Below are positions 24,272-33,028 of a stretch of 64,000 nucleotides of DNA, piece by piece. Numbering within the stretch: the first letter of the stretch is position 1; the number at the start of each line of letters is the position of its first letter. The translations under genes were made by a program, and so were the position numbers. Source of the stretch: JABCZH01 sp963803775 (lineage in GTDB: Bacteria; Acidobacteriota; Terriglobia; Terriglobales; Acidobacteriaceae). The stretch spans positions 372,001 to 436,000 of the forward strand of contig CAWDNS010000006.1 of the NCBI GenBank assembly GCA_963803775.1, written 5' to 3'. The notes under the pieces are model-generated. The model did no database searches. It was given only the letters and a program-made list of their open reading frames with translations, and had not been told where the DNA came from.

Positions 24272-26692
24272 TCACTCCTCGCGCAGCAATATCATGGGAT
24301 CAACTGACAGCGCACGCTGTGCCGGAATCCATGCGGCCAGTAACCCCAGCAATGACATAGCCAGGACGACGCCAGCCAATACCAGTGGGTCACGCGGAGT
24401 TGCCTGATACACAATGGAAGCCAGCACTCGGCTCGCTAGAATTCCCAGGATTAATCCTGCGGCTGAACCAATCGCCAGCAATTTGAAGGCTCGTCCCAAC
24501 GCTGCCTGTAAAACTTCCGTAGGCTGAGCGCCGAGGGCCATACGAATTCCCAATTCCTTCATCCGCTTACTCACCGAGTACGCAGCCATTCCAAAGATGC
24601 CAGTGATCGACAGCACCGCGCCCATCACTCCCAGCACACCCAGTGACAGCGTCGCCATCCGCGAAGGAAACAAAGCGCTCTCCAGTTCCTGGTTCCAACT
24701 GCGGATGGTAAAGGGCAGCCCTGCATCCAGGCCCTGCACGGTACTCTTCATGGCTGCCGTCAATTGCTGCGGATCGCGCTCTGAGCGCACCACCAGACTC
24801 ATCTGGTCGGGAGGCAATTGCAAGTATGGAAGAAACACCGCCGGCTGCGTATCCTCGGTTAGGCTGGCATATTTTCCGTCTTCTACAATGCCTGCTACCT
24901 GGGTGCGCGTTCCATCCCGCAGCTTGAAATAGCTACCCACCGCGTTGGCTGCGGAGCCGAAGAGTTTGCGCGCAAACTCACGATTGATCACGGCGACGCG
25001 CGGCGAGTTCTTGTCGTCATGCCAGGTGAAAGCCCGGCCTGCCAGCAAAGTTGTCCGTGCAGCATCAAAGTATTCGGGAGATATTTTGTACATCATGGCA
25101 TCTGCAGCGGCGTTCGATGGCCTCAGATCCGAAGTTTGGTCGGTAAAAACATTCGAGTCGTTCGCGCCGTAATATAACGGTAGCCGATCCACGGATCCCA
25201 CAGACTGCACGCCAGGAATCGCTGCCAAGGCATCGATCATGCGCTTATGCATGATGGGCACGCTTTCGCCGTTGTAACCGGCCATTCTTAGATCTGTCTC
25301 TAGCAGCATTGCATTCTGCGGTTCAAAACCGAAATTGCTGTGCAGCGAGCGCATCAGTCCACGTACCGCGACCAGCGAAGCAGTTACCAGCACCGCGCAG
25401 ATGGCAATTTGCGCCACCAGCAACAGGTCTCGGACGGTAATCCGCTTCCCCGCCGTGGCGGTTGATCCCGATTTAATGACCTGATATGGATCAGTGCGAA
25501 GTACCTGCCTTACCGGCACCGCGCCAAACAGGAACCCACTGGCTAAACTCAATAGCAAAGCGACTGCATAAACATTTGCGTCGGGGTGCACGGGCACGGA
25601 AATGGGAGCAGTTGGCAGTGGGTGCCACACTGTCAGCCCGCGCAACAATACAATGCTGCCCCAAAGACCGACAGCGCCTCCGATCAGTGAAATCAGCACG
25701 GCTTCGGTAAATAGTTGCTGCAGAATGCGCATAGGGCGCGACCCGAGCGCCAGTCGCACCGCAATTTCCCGGGTACGGTCGGAAGCGCGCGCGGCAAACA
25801 GGCTGCCCAGATTGGCGCATGCGGCCAGCAGAATTAATCCGGCCAGGAGCATCAATCCGGCAAGGAATTCCTTCACTGGACCGCCCAGCCAGTCGCCGGC
25901 GAGGCCGGGACGCATCAAGAAAAAGGTCATCTTGCCATCGTCCTTGGGATAGGTTTTTTCCAGGTAGGTGCCGACGGAGTTCAGATCAGAGGCCGCCTGC
26001 GCCGGAGTCACTCCCGGCTTCAGATGTCCCATCATCATCAGCAGGCCGCGATTGCCACGCGCGTTCAGCCAATCCGAACCTTCCCTGGCGATCGGTATCC
26101 AGAAATCGGGGAAGACAAACGACAGGGTCCCGCGAAATTCACGCGGCGCAACTCCCAGGATGGTATAAGGATGCTTATTCAACTGCACCACTCGACCTAC
26201 CACACCGTGATCGTCCTGAAAATGGGCGTGCCAATACGCGTAAGTGAGCACGATGTAGGGAGCGCTGTTGGGGCCATGCTCATCGGTGGCGTGAAAGAAA
26301 CGGCCAAGATACGGCTGAATGTGGAGTGCGTCGAAATAGTTCCCGGTCACTTCCATCGTCCAGGCGCCGGATGGATTGTTGCCGGTATCGAAACCCACCG
26401 CCGCAACGTTGTAAGCCACCAGATCCTCAAAGCTGCGGTTGCGATCCCGCAGATCGAGATAGTCGGGAAAAGACTCGGTAGGGTCTTTATCTTTTCCGCG
26501 TTCGATTCCATAGAGGCTTTGCGCCTGAGGCACATCCAGTGGGCGCAGGATCAACGAATTCAATATCGCGAACACCACGGCGTTTGCGCCGATTGCCAAT
26601 GCGAGTGTCAAAACGGCCACAACCGCAAAGCCGGGAGACTTACGCAACAGACGGAGAGCGAATCGCAGATCTTGGAGTAGGCTGTTCATCAT
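24272..26692 (-). CDS. ADOP-type permease (acidobacterial orphan FtsX/MacB-like)
   Basis: A protein of about 806 residues with the MacB/FtsX plan duplicated: DLRFALRLLRKSPGFAVVAVLTLALAIGANAVVF opening, a periplasmic MacB_PCD domain (SFEDLVAYNV, ILGVAPREFRGT), three helices (EIAVRLALGSRPMRILQQLF), then a second periplasmic domain (GYFK-like, VGIVEDG) and final helices with KRMKELGIRMALGAQPTEVL. This is the ADOP family that is expanded in Acidobacteriota, usually without a dedicated ATPase gene nearby, as here. Possible role in envelope stress or export; unknown. The ATG at 26692 is preferred over 26746 because the membrane-proximal DLRFALR begins there. Confidence 0.9.
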   Translation of the reverse strand: MMNSLLQDLRFALRLLRKSPGFAVVAVLTLALAIGANAVVFAILNSLILRPLDVPQAQSLYGIERGKDKDPTESFPDYLDLRDRNRSFEDLVAYNVAAVGFDTGNNPSGAWTMEVTGNYFDALHIQPYLGRFFHATDEHGPNSAPYIVLTYAYWHAHFQDDHGVVGRVVQLNKHPYTILGVAPREFRGTLSFVFPDFWIPIAREGSDWLNARGNRGLLMMMGHLKPGVTPAQAASDLNSVGTYLEKTYPKDDGKMTFFLMRPGLAGDWLGGPVKEFLAGLMLLAGLILLAACANLGSLFAARASDRTREIAVRLALGSRPMRILQQLFTEAVLISLIGGAVGLWGSIVLLRGLTVWHPLPTAPISVPVHPDANVYAVALLLSLASGFLFGAVPVRQVLRTDPYQVIKSGSTATAGKRITVRDLLLVAQIAICAVLVTASLVAVRGLMRSLHSNFGFEPQNAMLLETDLRMAGYNGESVPIMHKRMIDALAAIPGVQSVGSVDRLPLYYGANDSNVFTDQTSDLRPSNAAADAMMYKISPEYFDAARTTLLAGRAFTWHDDKNSPRVAVINREFARKLFGSAANAVGSYFKLRDGTRTQVAGIVEDGKYASLTEDTQPAVFLPYLQLPPDQMSLVVRSERDPQQLTAAMKSTVQGLDAGLPFTIRSWNQELESALFPSRMATLSLGVLGVMGAVLSITGIFGMAAYSVSKRMKELGIRMALGAQPTEVLQAALGRAFKLLAIGSAAGLILGILASRVLASIVYQATPRDPLVLAGVVLAMSLLGLLAAWIPAQRALSVDPMILLREE

Positions 26693-26911
26693 CGGTCTCT
26701 GGGTAAACAACGGACTACGTAGGTGGAATGGCAATTCCTGAGCCAAAGTGTTGCGAATGCAATTTCATGATAACAGGCGGCTTGCGGGAGTTCGCTGGTG
26801 TGCGGGAATCGAAGTGTGTCCGGTTCCGGCGGAGAGTGTCCACGAATGAACAGTGGGTGCCGATCCCCTGCGTTCTTTGCAGAGACAACGAATCGAATGA
26901 CCGGAAGCCCC

Positions 26912-27256
26912 TCACTGTCCCTTGCTCTCGGCCGGTGACGGGCCGAAGCCGCAGCGTTCGCGCATGCGTTGCCGAAATTGTTCCCGCTCTTCGGGGGTCA
27001 TATGGCCGTAGCGCTCCTTCATGCGGCGACGGAAGTTGGAGCGTCCATGACCGCGCCATCCATGTCCGCCGAACAGCACGCGGCATAGCACCAGAATTCC
27101 CAGAGCTTGCCAGAAGGTGATCGCGTGCCACCCGAACAGCGGCGGCAACAACCAATTCCATAGATCCATCACTATTTTGCCGCCGACGGCGACAAATATC
27201 ACCATCCCCAGAATCGCAGCCGGAACAATGAAAATCATCTTCTGTAATCTACTCAT
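26912..27256 (-). CDS. Small membrane protein linked to ECF sigma factor
   Basis: A 114-residue protein with two membrane helices (about 7-27 and 45-63) and a basic, Arg-rich C-terminus (RRRMKERYGHMTPEEREQFR-type). The conserved second helix, LFGWHAITFWQALGILVLCRVLFGG, is a motif seen in small proteins encoded next to ECF sigma genes in several phyla (from memory). Its start codon overlaps the 3' end of the sigma gene by nothing but follows the stop within 11 nt with a GAGGAAC site, so the two are translationally linked. A role as a membrane anchor or regulator of the sigma factor is inference. Confidence 0.7.
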   Translation of the reverse strand: MSRLQKMIFIVPAAILGMVIFVAVGGKIVMDLWNWLLPPLFGWHAITFWQALGILVLCRVLFGGHGWRGHGRSNFRRRMKERYGHMTPEEREQFRQRMRERCGFGPSPAESKGQ

Positions 27257-27266
27257 ATTCAGTTCC

Positions 27267-27845
27267 TCACACTTTCGTAAATTCGTCGTAAATACTTTGC
27301 AATCGTTCGCGCAGACGCAATACCGCATAGCGCTTGCGCGAGAGCAGCGTATTCACGCTTACGCCTGTTTCGGCGGCCATCTGCTTGAAGCTGCGTTCTT
27401 CGAACTCGTGTGCTACAAACACCTCGCGCTGCTCCTCTGGCAACTCCTCGACCGCAAGTTCAAGCTCATCCAGCAACAGATTCCGGAAGTAACGCGCTTC
27501 CGGGCCGGCATCGGGCGATGGCAGAAGATCTTCGATCCGCAGCACTTCTCCATCTTCGTCGGTGGAATCGCTAAAGCTCTCCGGCCGCTTCTTGCGGAAA
27601 AGATCGATAATGCGATTGCGTGCCACGCGAAACAGCCAGCCGGTGACGTGCTCAATCGGCATCAGCAGCCGATTCGCCTCCACCAGTTCGTAAAAGACGT
27701 CCTGGAGAATGTCCTCGGCGTCGCGCGGATCGGGCACCCGCCGGCGGATGAAGTTGCGCAGCCGAGGCTCATCGCGGGCCATCGCTTCCGAGATGCGTTG
27801 ATCCTGCTGGCTCATCAGCCACCGGTTTCTCAGCGCCAGGTCCAT
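27267..27845 (-). CDS. ECF-family RNA polymerase sigma factor
   Basis: A 192-residue sigma factor with sigma2 (LRNFIRRRVPDPRDAEDILQDVFYELVEANR, VTGWLFRVARNRIIDLFRKK) and sigma4 (ELPEEQREVFVAHEFEERSF, KQMAAETGVSVNTLLSRKRYAVLRLRERL). Length and motifs are those of ordinary ECF sigma factors. The preserved KKRPESFSD linker is acidic. No RskA/zinc-finger anti-sigma gene is adjacent; the small membrane protein directly downstream may take its place. The first ten residues are uncertain; an ATG at residue 11 is an alternative start. Confidence 0.9.
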   Translation of the reverse strand: MDLALRNRWLMSQQDQRISEAMARDEPRLRNFIRRRVPDPRDAEDILQDVFYELVEANRLLMPIEHVTGWLFRVARNRIIDLFRKKRPESFSDSTDEDGEVLRIEDLLPSPDAGPEARYFRNLLLDELELAVEELPEEQREVFVAHEFEERSFKQMAAETGVSVNTLLSRKRYAVLRLRERLQSIYDEFTKV

Positions 27846-27980
27846 CTATTGGTGTAGACGGATGACCCGTGCGGATATTGTAGGCCTCGCTAAGTTGTTG
27901 AGCGCGATGGCCTGCCCGACCCTCACTGAGGTAAGCACACAAGGTGCACCACGTGATGCATAATGAGCGCTGGAGTTCAT

Positions 27981-28265
27981 GTGAGAATCACAATTGTGCT
28001 GGATGACGATCTCGTACGCATCGCTCAGGAATTTACTCGGATCAGGGAGACAACAGCGTTGATGCGTGAAGCTCTCAAGGCCCTTGTCGAGCGGGAAAGC
28101 GCCCGCAGATTGGCGTCGCTGGGAGGCACGATGCATGTATTGAAGAGTATTCCACGCCGCAGGACTCGGCCGAGCTCATTCTTGCCGATACCTCGATTTG
28201 GATCGACCATCTCCGTTCGGGAAACACGGAAATGCGAAAGCATCTTAACCAAGGGCACATTGTGA
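27981..28265 (+). CDS. vapB: VapB-family antitoxin
   Basis: A type II antitoxin: VRITIVLDDDLVRIAQEFT, then ETTALMREALKALVERESARRLASLGG and LKSIPRRR, the usual VapB length and motifs (ribbon-helix-helix DNA-binding N-terminus and a C-terminal VapC-binding helix). The GTG at 27981 follows GGAG at 5 nt. The frame should stop about 10 codons after IPRRR; instead it runs out of frame over vapC to 28265. This suggests a base loss near 28150-28178 that removed the stop of vapB and the start of vapC, or an unusual overlap. See the vapC entry. Confidence 0.8.
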   Translation: MRITIVLDDDLVRIAQEFTRIRETTALMREALKALVERESARRLASLGGTMHVLKSIPRRRTRPSSFLPIPRFGSTISVRETRKCESILTKGTL

Positions 28266-28543
28266 TCCATCCCTTCATCATTGCCGAGCTGGCGCTTGGA
28301 TCAATGCAGGAACGTAGCAAGACGCTTGCCCTGTTGGATCTCTTACCGCAGGTGAGAGTGGCGCAACTGAGCGAAGTGCGGCTAACCATCGAGGCTCGCC
28401 GTCTGTATAACCTGGGCATCGGCCTGACCGACGCGCACTTAATAGCCTCTGTGTTTATCAATCCCTCTACGCTTCTGTGGACAAAAGATAAGCGACTACG
28501 CAAGGCCGCCGAAGGTTTTGGCATTCACGTCAGTTTGGCTTAA
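28178..28543 (+). CDS. vapC: VapC-family PIN-domain toxin (start uncertain)
   Basis: PIN-domain ribonuclease toxin of a VapBC module. Seen: ILADTSIWIDHLRSG with the first catalytic Asp, FIIAELALGSM with the Glu, GIGLTDAHLIAS and LLWTKDKRL with the later Asp residues: four acidic positions present, so active-site-complete. The frame is open upstream but no ATG, GTG or TTG precedes the conserved ILADTS; an ATT at 28178 is the only plausible noncanonical start, and the first ATG (28232) would remove the catalytic Asp. Either one base was lost, or translation is coupled to vapB through an ATT start. The stop is at 28541-28543. Confidence 0.7.
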   Translation: MLADTSIWIDHLRSGNTEMRKHLNQGHIVIHPFIIAELALGSMQERSKTLALLDLLPQVRVAQLSEVRLTIEARRLYNLGIGLTDAHLIASVFINPSTLLWTKDKRLRKAAEGFGIHVSLA

Positions 28544-28617
28544 GAATGGCTGTCCGAAAGCCCTGGCAGTCAATGAGTGTAAAGGTCTGATTTCAACAGT
28601 AAGGTCGAGGCCAGGAG

Positions 28618-29472
28618 TCACGGATTGGCTACAAAACCATGCGTCAGGTTCGAATAATCTACAATCTCTCCCACCACCACACCCGCATCGTTGATTCCAT
28701 ATGGCTGGGTTGAGTACATGCCGGGATAGTTCCAGTCTCGAGTCTCATGGCGCGCGAGCAGGCAGCCCGTAACGTTTCCTCCCTCCACCACGTTGCACTC
28801 CCCGACGACCTGGTTCCGGTTGTTGATTCCTCGTATCTCCGTGTTGAGGGCTCCAACGACGAGCAGATGACCTCGGTAAAACAGGAAGCTCTCGATGAGG
28901 TCGCAATTGTAGTCACAATCGGTAGCAAAGTTTCCCGAGACCACGCCTTGGTTATTAACTCCGAAGGCCTCGGTGAAGTTTGCGCCAGGGACATCGACCG
29001 AAATGAATACTCCTTGATGAAGTAGGAACCCATGCCAAATGCTGGCCTGATCGACGTAGCCGCCGGCGATATCGCCGGCGTTGTTAATTCCATTCGCCTG
29101 GGTGCTGGTTGCACCAGGGTAGGCAATCAGAGTGAATTGACCATCGTGATAGAGGAAGCTATGGAGGGAATCTGTGTAGTAGGTCCCGACAATATCACCC
29201 CGATCATTGATGCCGGTTGCGGCATCGCTCGTGGTGCCGGGGTAGTTGATATCCGTGAAAGAGCCGTTGCTGTAGAGAAATCCTGAGCCACTGCCGTTCG
29301 GGATGTATTGCCCGACCATCTCACCGGCGGAGTTGATGCCCAGGATCGACGTGTATGTTGAGCCAGGAACATTTACTTTTCGATAGCTTGCGGCAAAAGT
29401 TGGCAAGGCAGTCCAAAACAAAAGTGACATACAGAGAGGAATGGGAATCTTGGAGACCAGGTGGCTTGTCAT
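28618..29472 (-). CDS. HAF-repeat exported protein
   Basis: About 284 residues: signal peptide (about 1-28), then six or more repeats of the type GINSAGEMVGQYI, GINDRGDIVGTYY, GINNAGDIAGGYV, GVNNQGVVSGNF, GINNRNQVVGECN and GINDAGVVVGEIV, each followed by a GFLY/SFLYHDG hairpin. This is the HAF extracellular repeat (TIGR02913-like) beta-propeller or solenoid. The ATG at 29472 has GGGAGG 5 nt upstream; an ATG/TTG further up is not followed by a better signal. Function unknown; these proteins are numerous in Acidobacteriota. Confidence 0.85.
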   Translation of the reverse strand: MTSHLVSKIPIPLCMSLLFWTALPTFAASYRKVNVPGSTYTSILGINSAGEMVGQYIPNGSGSGFLYSNGSFTDINYPGTTSDAATGINDRGDIVGTYYTDSLHSFLYHDGQFTLIAYPGATSTQANGINNAGDIAGGYVDQASIWHGFLLHQGVFISVDVPGANFTEAFGVNNQGVVSGNFATDCDYNCDLIESFLFYRGHLLVVGALNTEIRGINNRNQVVGECNVVEGGNVTGCLLARHETRDWNYPGMYSTQPYGINDAGVVVGEIVDYSNLTHGFVANP

Positions 29473-29704
29473 GGGAACCTCCCGCAGCATGCAGTTCCTC
29501 TTAACTTCGAAGATCACGCTGCACAGACGCGAATTTGATGTGTGGAGGCCTATTGAGGATGTCCGGAATTGGAAGGAAGTTAGGAGTTGAGGCTATTCTC
29601 TTCCACGCCACAAAGCCCTGGGGCTACAAGTGGCGAGAATCGCCATATCACCTCAGTGAGCAGGTTCTGAACTTGCGTCTTTAGCATCGCTCAATCTACC
29701 CCGA

Positions 29705-30070
29705 TCACGACGCAGCTACCCTAACCTTTGCGGGCGCCAGCACGATCAGGACTATGCCGATGACCGCGAGGGCGACCACTCCCCACAGAGGGTCGCGTTG
29801 GCTCGCATCCCGGAATGCCATGATCGCCATAACCGCGCCGTGAGCAAAGCTCGACCATGCGGCGAAGGCGATCAGGCTGCGATGTTCCGATGGATTCCGC
29901 GCCGCGATCAACAGAAGAACCCCGAGCGTGACGTAGAGACTGAGCATCATGGCATCGCCGTATCCGGAGTGGTCTCGATTCCAGATGATCGTCGTCACGG
30001 GGTAAATCCCTGCCGTAAAGAGCAATCCCACTACCACTAACACAACCTTTAGCGCTCGTTCTCGAATCAT
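29705..30070 (-). CDS. DUF6632-like four-helix membrane protein
   Basis: A 121-residue protein with four hydrophobic segments: LKVVLVVVGLLFTAGIYPV, MMLSLYVTLGVLLLIAARNP, SLIAFAAWSSFAHGAVMAIMAF and LWGVVALAVIGIVLIVLAP. The pattern MIRERALK at the start, then MMLSLYVTLGV and HRSLIAFAAWSSFAHGAVM, matches a membrane protein family I remember as DUF6632. GGAGGAGG precedes the ATG at 30070. It heads a group of small membrane proteins and shares orientation with all of them. No biochemical function is known to me. Confidence 0.7.
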   Translation of the reverse strand: MIRERALKVVLVVVGLLFTAGIYPVTTIIWNRDHSGYGDAMMLSLYVTLGVLLLIAARNPSEHRSLIAFAAWSSFAHGAVMAIMAFRDASQRDPLWGVVALAVIGIVLIVLAPAKVRVAAS

Positions 30071-30153
30071 TGTGTCCTCCTCCGATCTGTCCACCAGCAA
30101 ACTCCCCACACAAGCCAAAAGCCGGCTTGAGTGGGCCACCTAGTGAACACCAA

Positions 30154-31347
30154 TCATGGCGCATTCAGTTTCCGCAGCATCACCGCCGCACCGCCGTTCT
30201 TTGGATTCAGCTGGAGCGATTTCTGATAGTTGGCGATGGCCAGCGGTTTGTTGCCATCGTCCGTGTAAGCCTCGCCGAGGCTGTCGTAGACATTGCTGGA
30301 TTGCGGATAGGCATCGACGTTGAGTTGGAGAATGCGGATGGCTTCCTTGAACTTCTTCGCTCGAATGAGCTCGTATCCTAAATTGTTGAGTTCGCCTTCG
30401 TCGAAGTTGTACGTGGGGGATCCGGCAGCTTTGAGGTCATGGTATTGCTTCTCGGCATCGTCGATGCCCCTGGACCGAATGGTTGCCGAGAGAGTTTCGG
30501 CAATCGAGGTGCGCGGGTCGTAGGCGGCCTTGACCTGAGGTACCCATTGCGTTATGCCGACCGCAAACAGTCCGGCGCACATCACGAGGGTCAGCACAAA
30601 AAGCATGCCTGCCGTGGCCATGCGCCGCAGCGCGCCGGGCCGAGCCTGCGCACGCAGATAGATTTCGAGAACGGCAAGGGGAATTAGGAATTGGGCGAAA
30701 GACATGAAAGTGAGGAACGGGCCGCGAAACGTCGTCGGGTCGAAACCGAAGGGGCCCTTATTGACGAGAAACGACAAGAAAAAACCGATCCGGAAGAACC
30801 ACGATGCACTTACCACCAGGAAGAAGCGAAGAGCCCAGCGACGGTGAGTTCTGAAATCGCGAGCCAGTGCATAGCGCAGAGCCATGCCGCCGCAAAGCCA
30901 GATCAGGACGGCGTTCAGAGTAGAACCCAGATGTACGGAAAGATCACCAACACTTCCCCGTATCCACGTCATGTAAAGGCCGGCCACGCTGAGCGTGACG
31001 GCGGTCAGCATGTAGATACGCCCATTCCAGCGGTGAAAGACGGGAAAGCGGTTGCGGATTTGCGGAACTAGCTGAGCCGCCCCGGCGAGCATGATGAACG
31101 CGGCGGAAGCAACATGCATGACCACAGCGGTATTGCCCATGGAAAAGCCGGGAATATACCCGTTCGTAAAATTCCACTTGTGGTAGTCCCCTCGCAGTGC
31201 CGTGAGAGCATAGAACGACGCTACCGTAAACGCGAAGACCAATTGGCCGACAACGGTCACCGCAAACCAAAACCGCGCGGCCGCTGCCAAGGCAGTGTCA
31301 GCTGCGGAGCTGAGCTCTAAGCGGTTAGTCATTACGGCGGTGCTCAT
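30154..31347 (-). CDS. DUF2306-like membrane protein with C-terminal TPR
   Basis: A 397-residue protein. The N-terminal two thirds have seven to eight helices with the DUF2306 marker motifs (GNTAVVMHVASAAFIMLAGAAQLVPQIR, FHRWNGRIYMLTA, HRRWALRFFLVVSASWFFRIG, several His and Arg in helices). The last 110 residues are a cytosolic TPR-like segment (EGELNNLGYELIRAKKFKEA, NVYDSLGEAYTDDGNKPLAIANYQKSLQLNPKN). The combination of a small-ligand or haem-like membrane domain and a TPR tail is unusual. A domain of DUF2306 type also starts the next gene. Substrate unknown. Confidence 0.75.
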   Translation of the reverse strand: MSTAVMTNRLELSSAADTALAAAARFWFAVTVVGQLVFAFTVASFYALTALRGDYHKWNFTNGYIPGFSMGNTAVVMHVASAAFIMLAGAAQLVPQIRNRFPVFHRWNGRIYMLTAVTLSVAGLYMTWIRGSVGDLSVHLGSTLNAVLIWLCGGMALRYALARDFRTHRRWALRFFLVVSASWFFRIGFFLSFLVNKGPFGFDPTTFRGPFLTFMSFAQFLIPLAVLEIYLRAQARPGALRRMATAGMLFVLTLVMCAGLFAVGITQWVPQVKAAYDPRTSIAETLSATIRSRGIDDAEKQYHDLKAAGSPTYNFDEGELNNLGYELIRAKKFKEAIRILQLNVDAYPQSSNVYDSLGEAYTDDGNKPLAIANYQKSLQLNPKNGGAAVMLRKLNAP

Positions 31348-31359
31348 GTTCGTTTCTCC

Positions 31360-32061
31360 TTAACGAGTGGCTGGACGAAGAGTCATGCGACCCATCGATT
31401 TCTCTTTGAACGCATTCTTGGACCGAACTCGGATCAGCCAGAAAATCATCAGCAGCAGGGGGAGGACACTCAGGAAAACAAGTACGCCAGTCCTGCGCAA
31501 TAGATCGGGGAATAGGTGTTGCCGCGCCAGAAATATGGACGCAGCGGCGATGAACAGCGCAAAGCACATGCGCCAAAGATGCCGCGCGATGCGCCGTGTG
31601 CCAGAAACACCGCCGCGGACGAGCATGCGAACGTCTCCCGTGACGGCAAGCACGGCAACCGAACCCATGAAAAAGTAAGGCCCAGGGGGATAGTCATACT
31701 TCAGCCCTGTCTGGCTAAGCGCCGCTTCTAGACCAAAGGTCACCTCGCAGGCTGCGACGCCCAGGACAACCAGAAGCGCAGCCCAATCAAACATACTGGT
31801 CTCCCCGTCACGCCGTCTGGCGGCCATCCATGCGGTTGCCACTAGATAAAACGTCAGAGTGCCTCCCAGAATGTTGCCGGGTTGAGCCTTCATGATCGCC
31901 AAGTACACTCCGGTTGCCGAGAGGACCAGCATAGAGACGACAAAGACGTCGCCTGCGAGGCCATGGCGGCGGGAACCTTTGCGAAGAAACGCTGCCACAA
32001 ATCCAGACAGCATTCCCAAGGCGCCAGCAGTGATGTGAAGAGTTAATAGTGGCGATTGCAT
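31360..32061 (-). CDS. DUF2306-like membrane protein
   Basis: A protein of about 233 residues, seven hydrophobic helices, with the landmark LHITAGALGMLSGFVAAF (His in helix 1), KGSRRHGLAGDVFVVSMLVLS, ATAWMAARR and RRIARHLWRMCFALFIAA. The ATG at 32061 follows GGAAC; an upstream ATG gives an implausible Arg-rich lead. It precedes the TPR-bearing DUF2306 gene by 12 nt, so the two are probably co-translated and may work together. The His pairs in helices 1, 2 and 5 are what would be needed for haem or metal ligation, but this is not established for the family. Confidence 0.72.
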   Translation of the reverse strand: MQSPLLTLHITAGALGMLSGFVAAFLRKGSRRHGLAGDVFVVSMLVLSATGVYLAIMKAQPGNILGGTLTFYLVATAWMAARRRDGETSMFDWAALLVVLGVAACEVTFGLEAALSQTGLKYDYPPGPYFFMGSVAVLAVTGDVRMLVRGGVSGTRRIARHLWRMCFALFIAAASIFLARQHLFPDLLRRTGVLVFLSVLPLLLMIFWLIRVRSKNAFKEKSMGRMTLRPATR

Positions 32062-32119
32062 AATTCCGTTCCTTCTTGTTTCTTCCAACCCGGGCTAATG
32101 AATCTAATGCCCAGCCGAA

Positions 32120-33028
32120 TCAGATCGGGTCCCGATACCGTCGCAACCGGACCGCCGCGGCGAGAAAGGTGGCTGCAACTAGCAGCCCGAGCCAGAGGCC
32201 CGGGCTGATCAGAAATGTTCCCGGAGGAGTGAGGTGCGGATCGATGGGGAAGCTATCTGTCATGGTGGCAGCCTCTGGCCCGCCCGTGACGCGGTTCTGC
32301 AGCAGGGTGGCGAAATGCATGGTGTTAAACGAAATCTTCTCGAGGGCGCCGATCGCGAGTGGCGGTAGCGCGGCCCACAGGAACGGCGCGCGGCGCGCCC
32401 AAGCTGAGACCAGCAGCAGCCAGCCATAAAGGGGCGCGTACCAGAGTATGTGCACAGTCACAATGTGGTAGAGCAGCCCCAACGACGCCTGGAACAATGA
32501 GATCTTGGTCCATAGCGTCGCGACATCCAGGCCGCTGGCGCGCACCACGGCCGTGCTCAACAGCAGCATGATCAACTGCGTGACCACGGAGATCGCAAAG
32601 CTGAGCAATGGCAGAATTACGACTCCAACCGTCGCTTTCGAGAGCACGGTGGTGAGATCGGAAACCGGCAACGACTTCCAGAACAGGATGCTGCGATCAC
32701 GCCGCTCACCGTATAGTGCGTCAAGACAGTAGAAAATCCCCACGATGAAAGCAGTCCCCAGGATCAAACCCATGACGAAGTGGTAAGGTTCTTCGAGTAC
32801 TGCCAGGCGCCGAGCCGGATCACGCGTCGCCAGGGCGCGGCCAATGGTGGCGATAAGGAAACCAAACAGGGCGATGGCGGCGGCGGCCAGCGGTGCAATA
32901 TAGATGGAGCGGTACTCCCACAATTCGCGCCGCACCGACCAATAAAAGGGATGGGTCGCCGCAACGACCGCAGGCGAAGCACTCGGCGAGTCGAAGGACC
33001 CGGGCATCGCATTCGATTGAGTATTCAT
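32120..33028 (-). CDS. ABC transporter permease (YtrC/D-like)
   Basis: About 302 residues, with six hydrophobic segments and a short soluble N-terminus (HPFYWSVRRELWEYRSIYIAPL). The TM1 entry loop, GERRDRSILFWKSLPVSD and DLTTVLSKATVGVVILPLL are the markers of the ABC-2-type permeases found with GntR/YtrA regulators. The ATG at 33028 overlaps the ATPase stop codon (ATGA). It is paired with the ATP-binding protein directly upstream and a YtrA-like regulator, which together look like a complete GntR-ABC unit that responds to cell-envelope stress in Gram-positives; in this organism the trigger is unknown. Confidence 0.82.
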   Translation of the reverse strand: MNTQSNAMPGSFDSPSASPAVVAATHPFYWSVRRELWEYRSIYIAPLAAAAIALFGFLIATIGRALATRDPARRLAVLEEPYHFVMGLILGTAFIVGIFYCLDALYGERRDRSILFWKSLPVSDLTTVLSKATVGVVILPLLSFAISVVTQLIMLLLSTAVVRASGLDVATLWTKISLFQASLGLLYHIVTVHILWYAPLYGWLLLVSAWARRAPFLWAALPPLAIGALEKISFNTMHFATLLQNRVTGGPEAATMTDSFPIDPHLTPPGTFLISPGLWLGLLVAATFLAAAVRLRRYRDPI

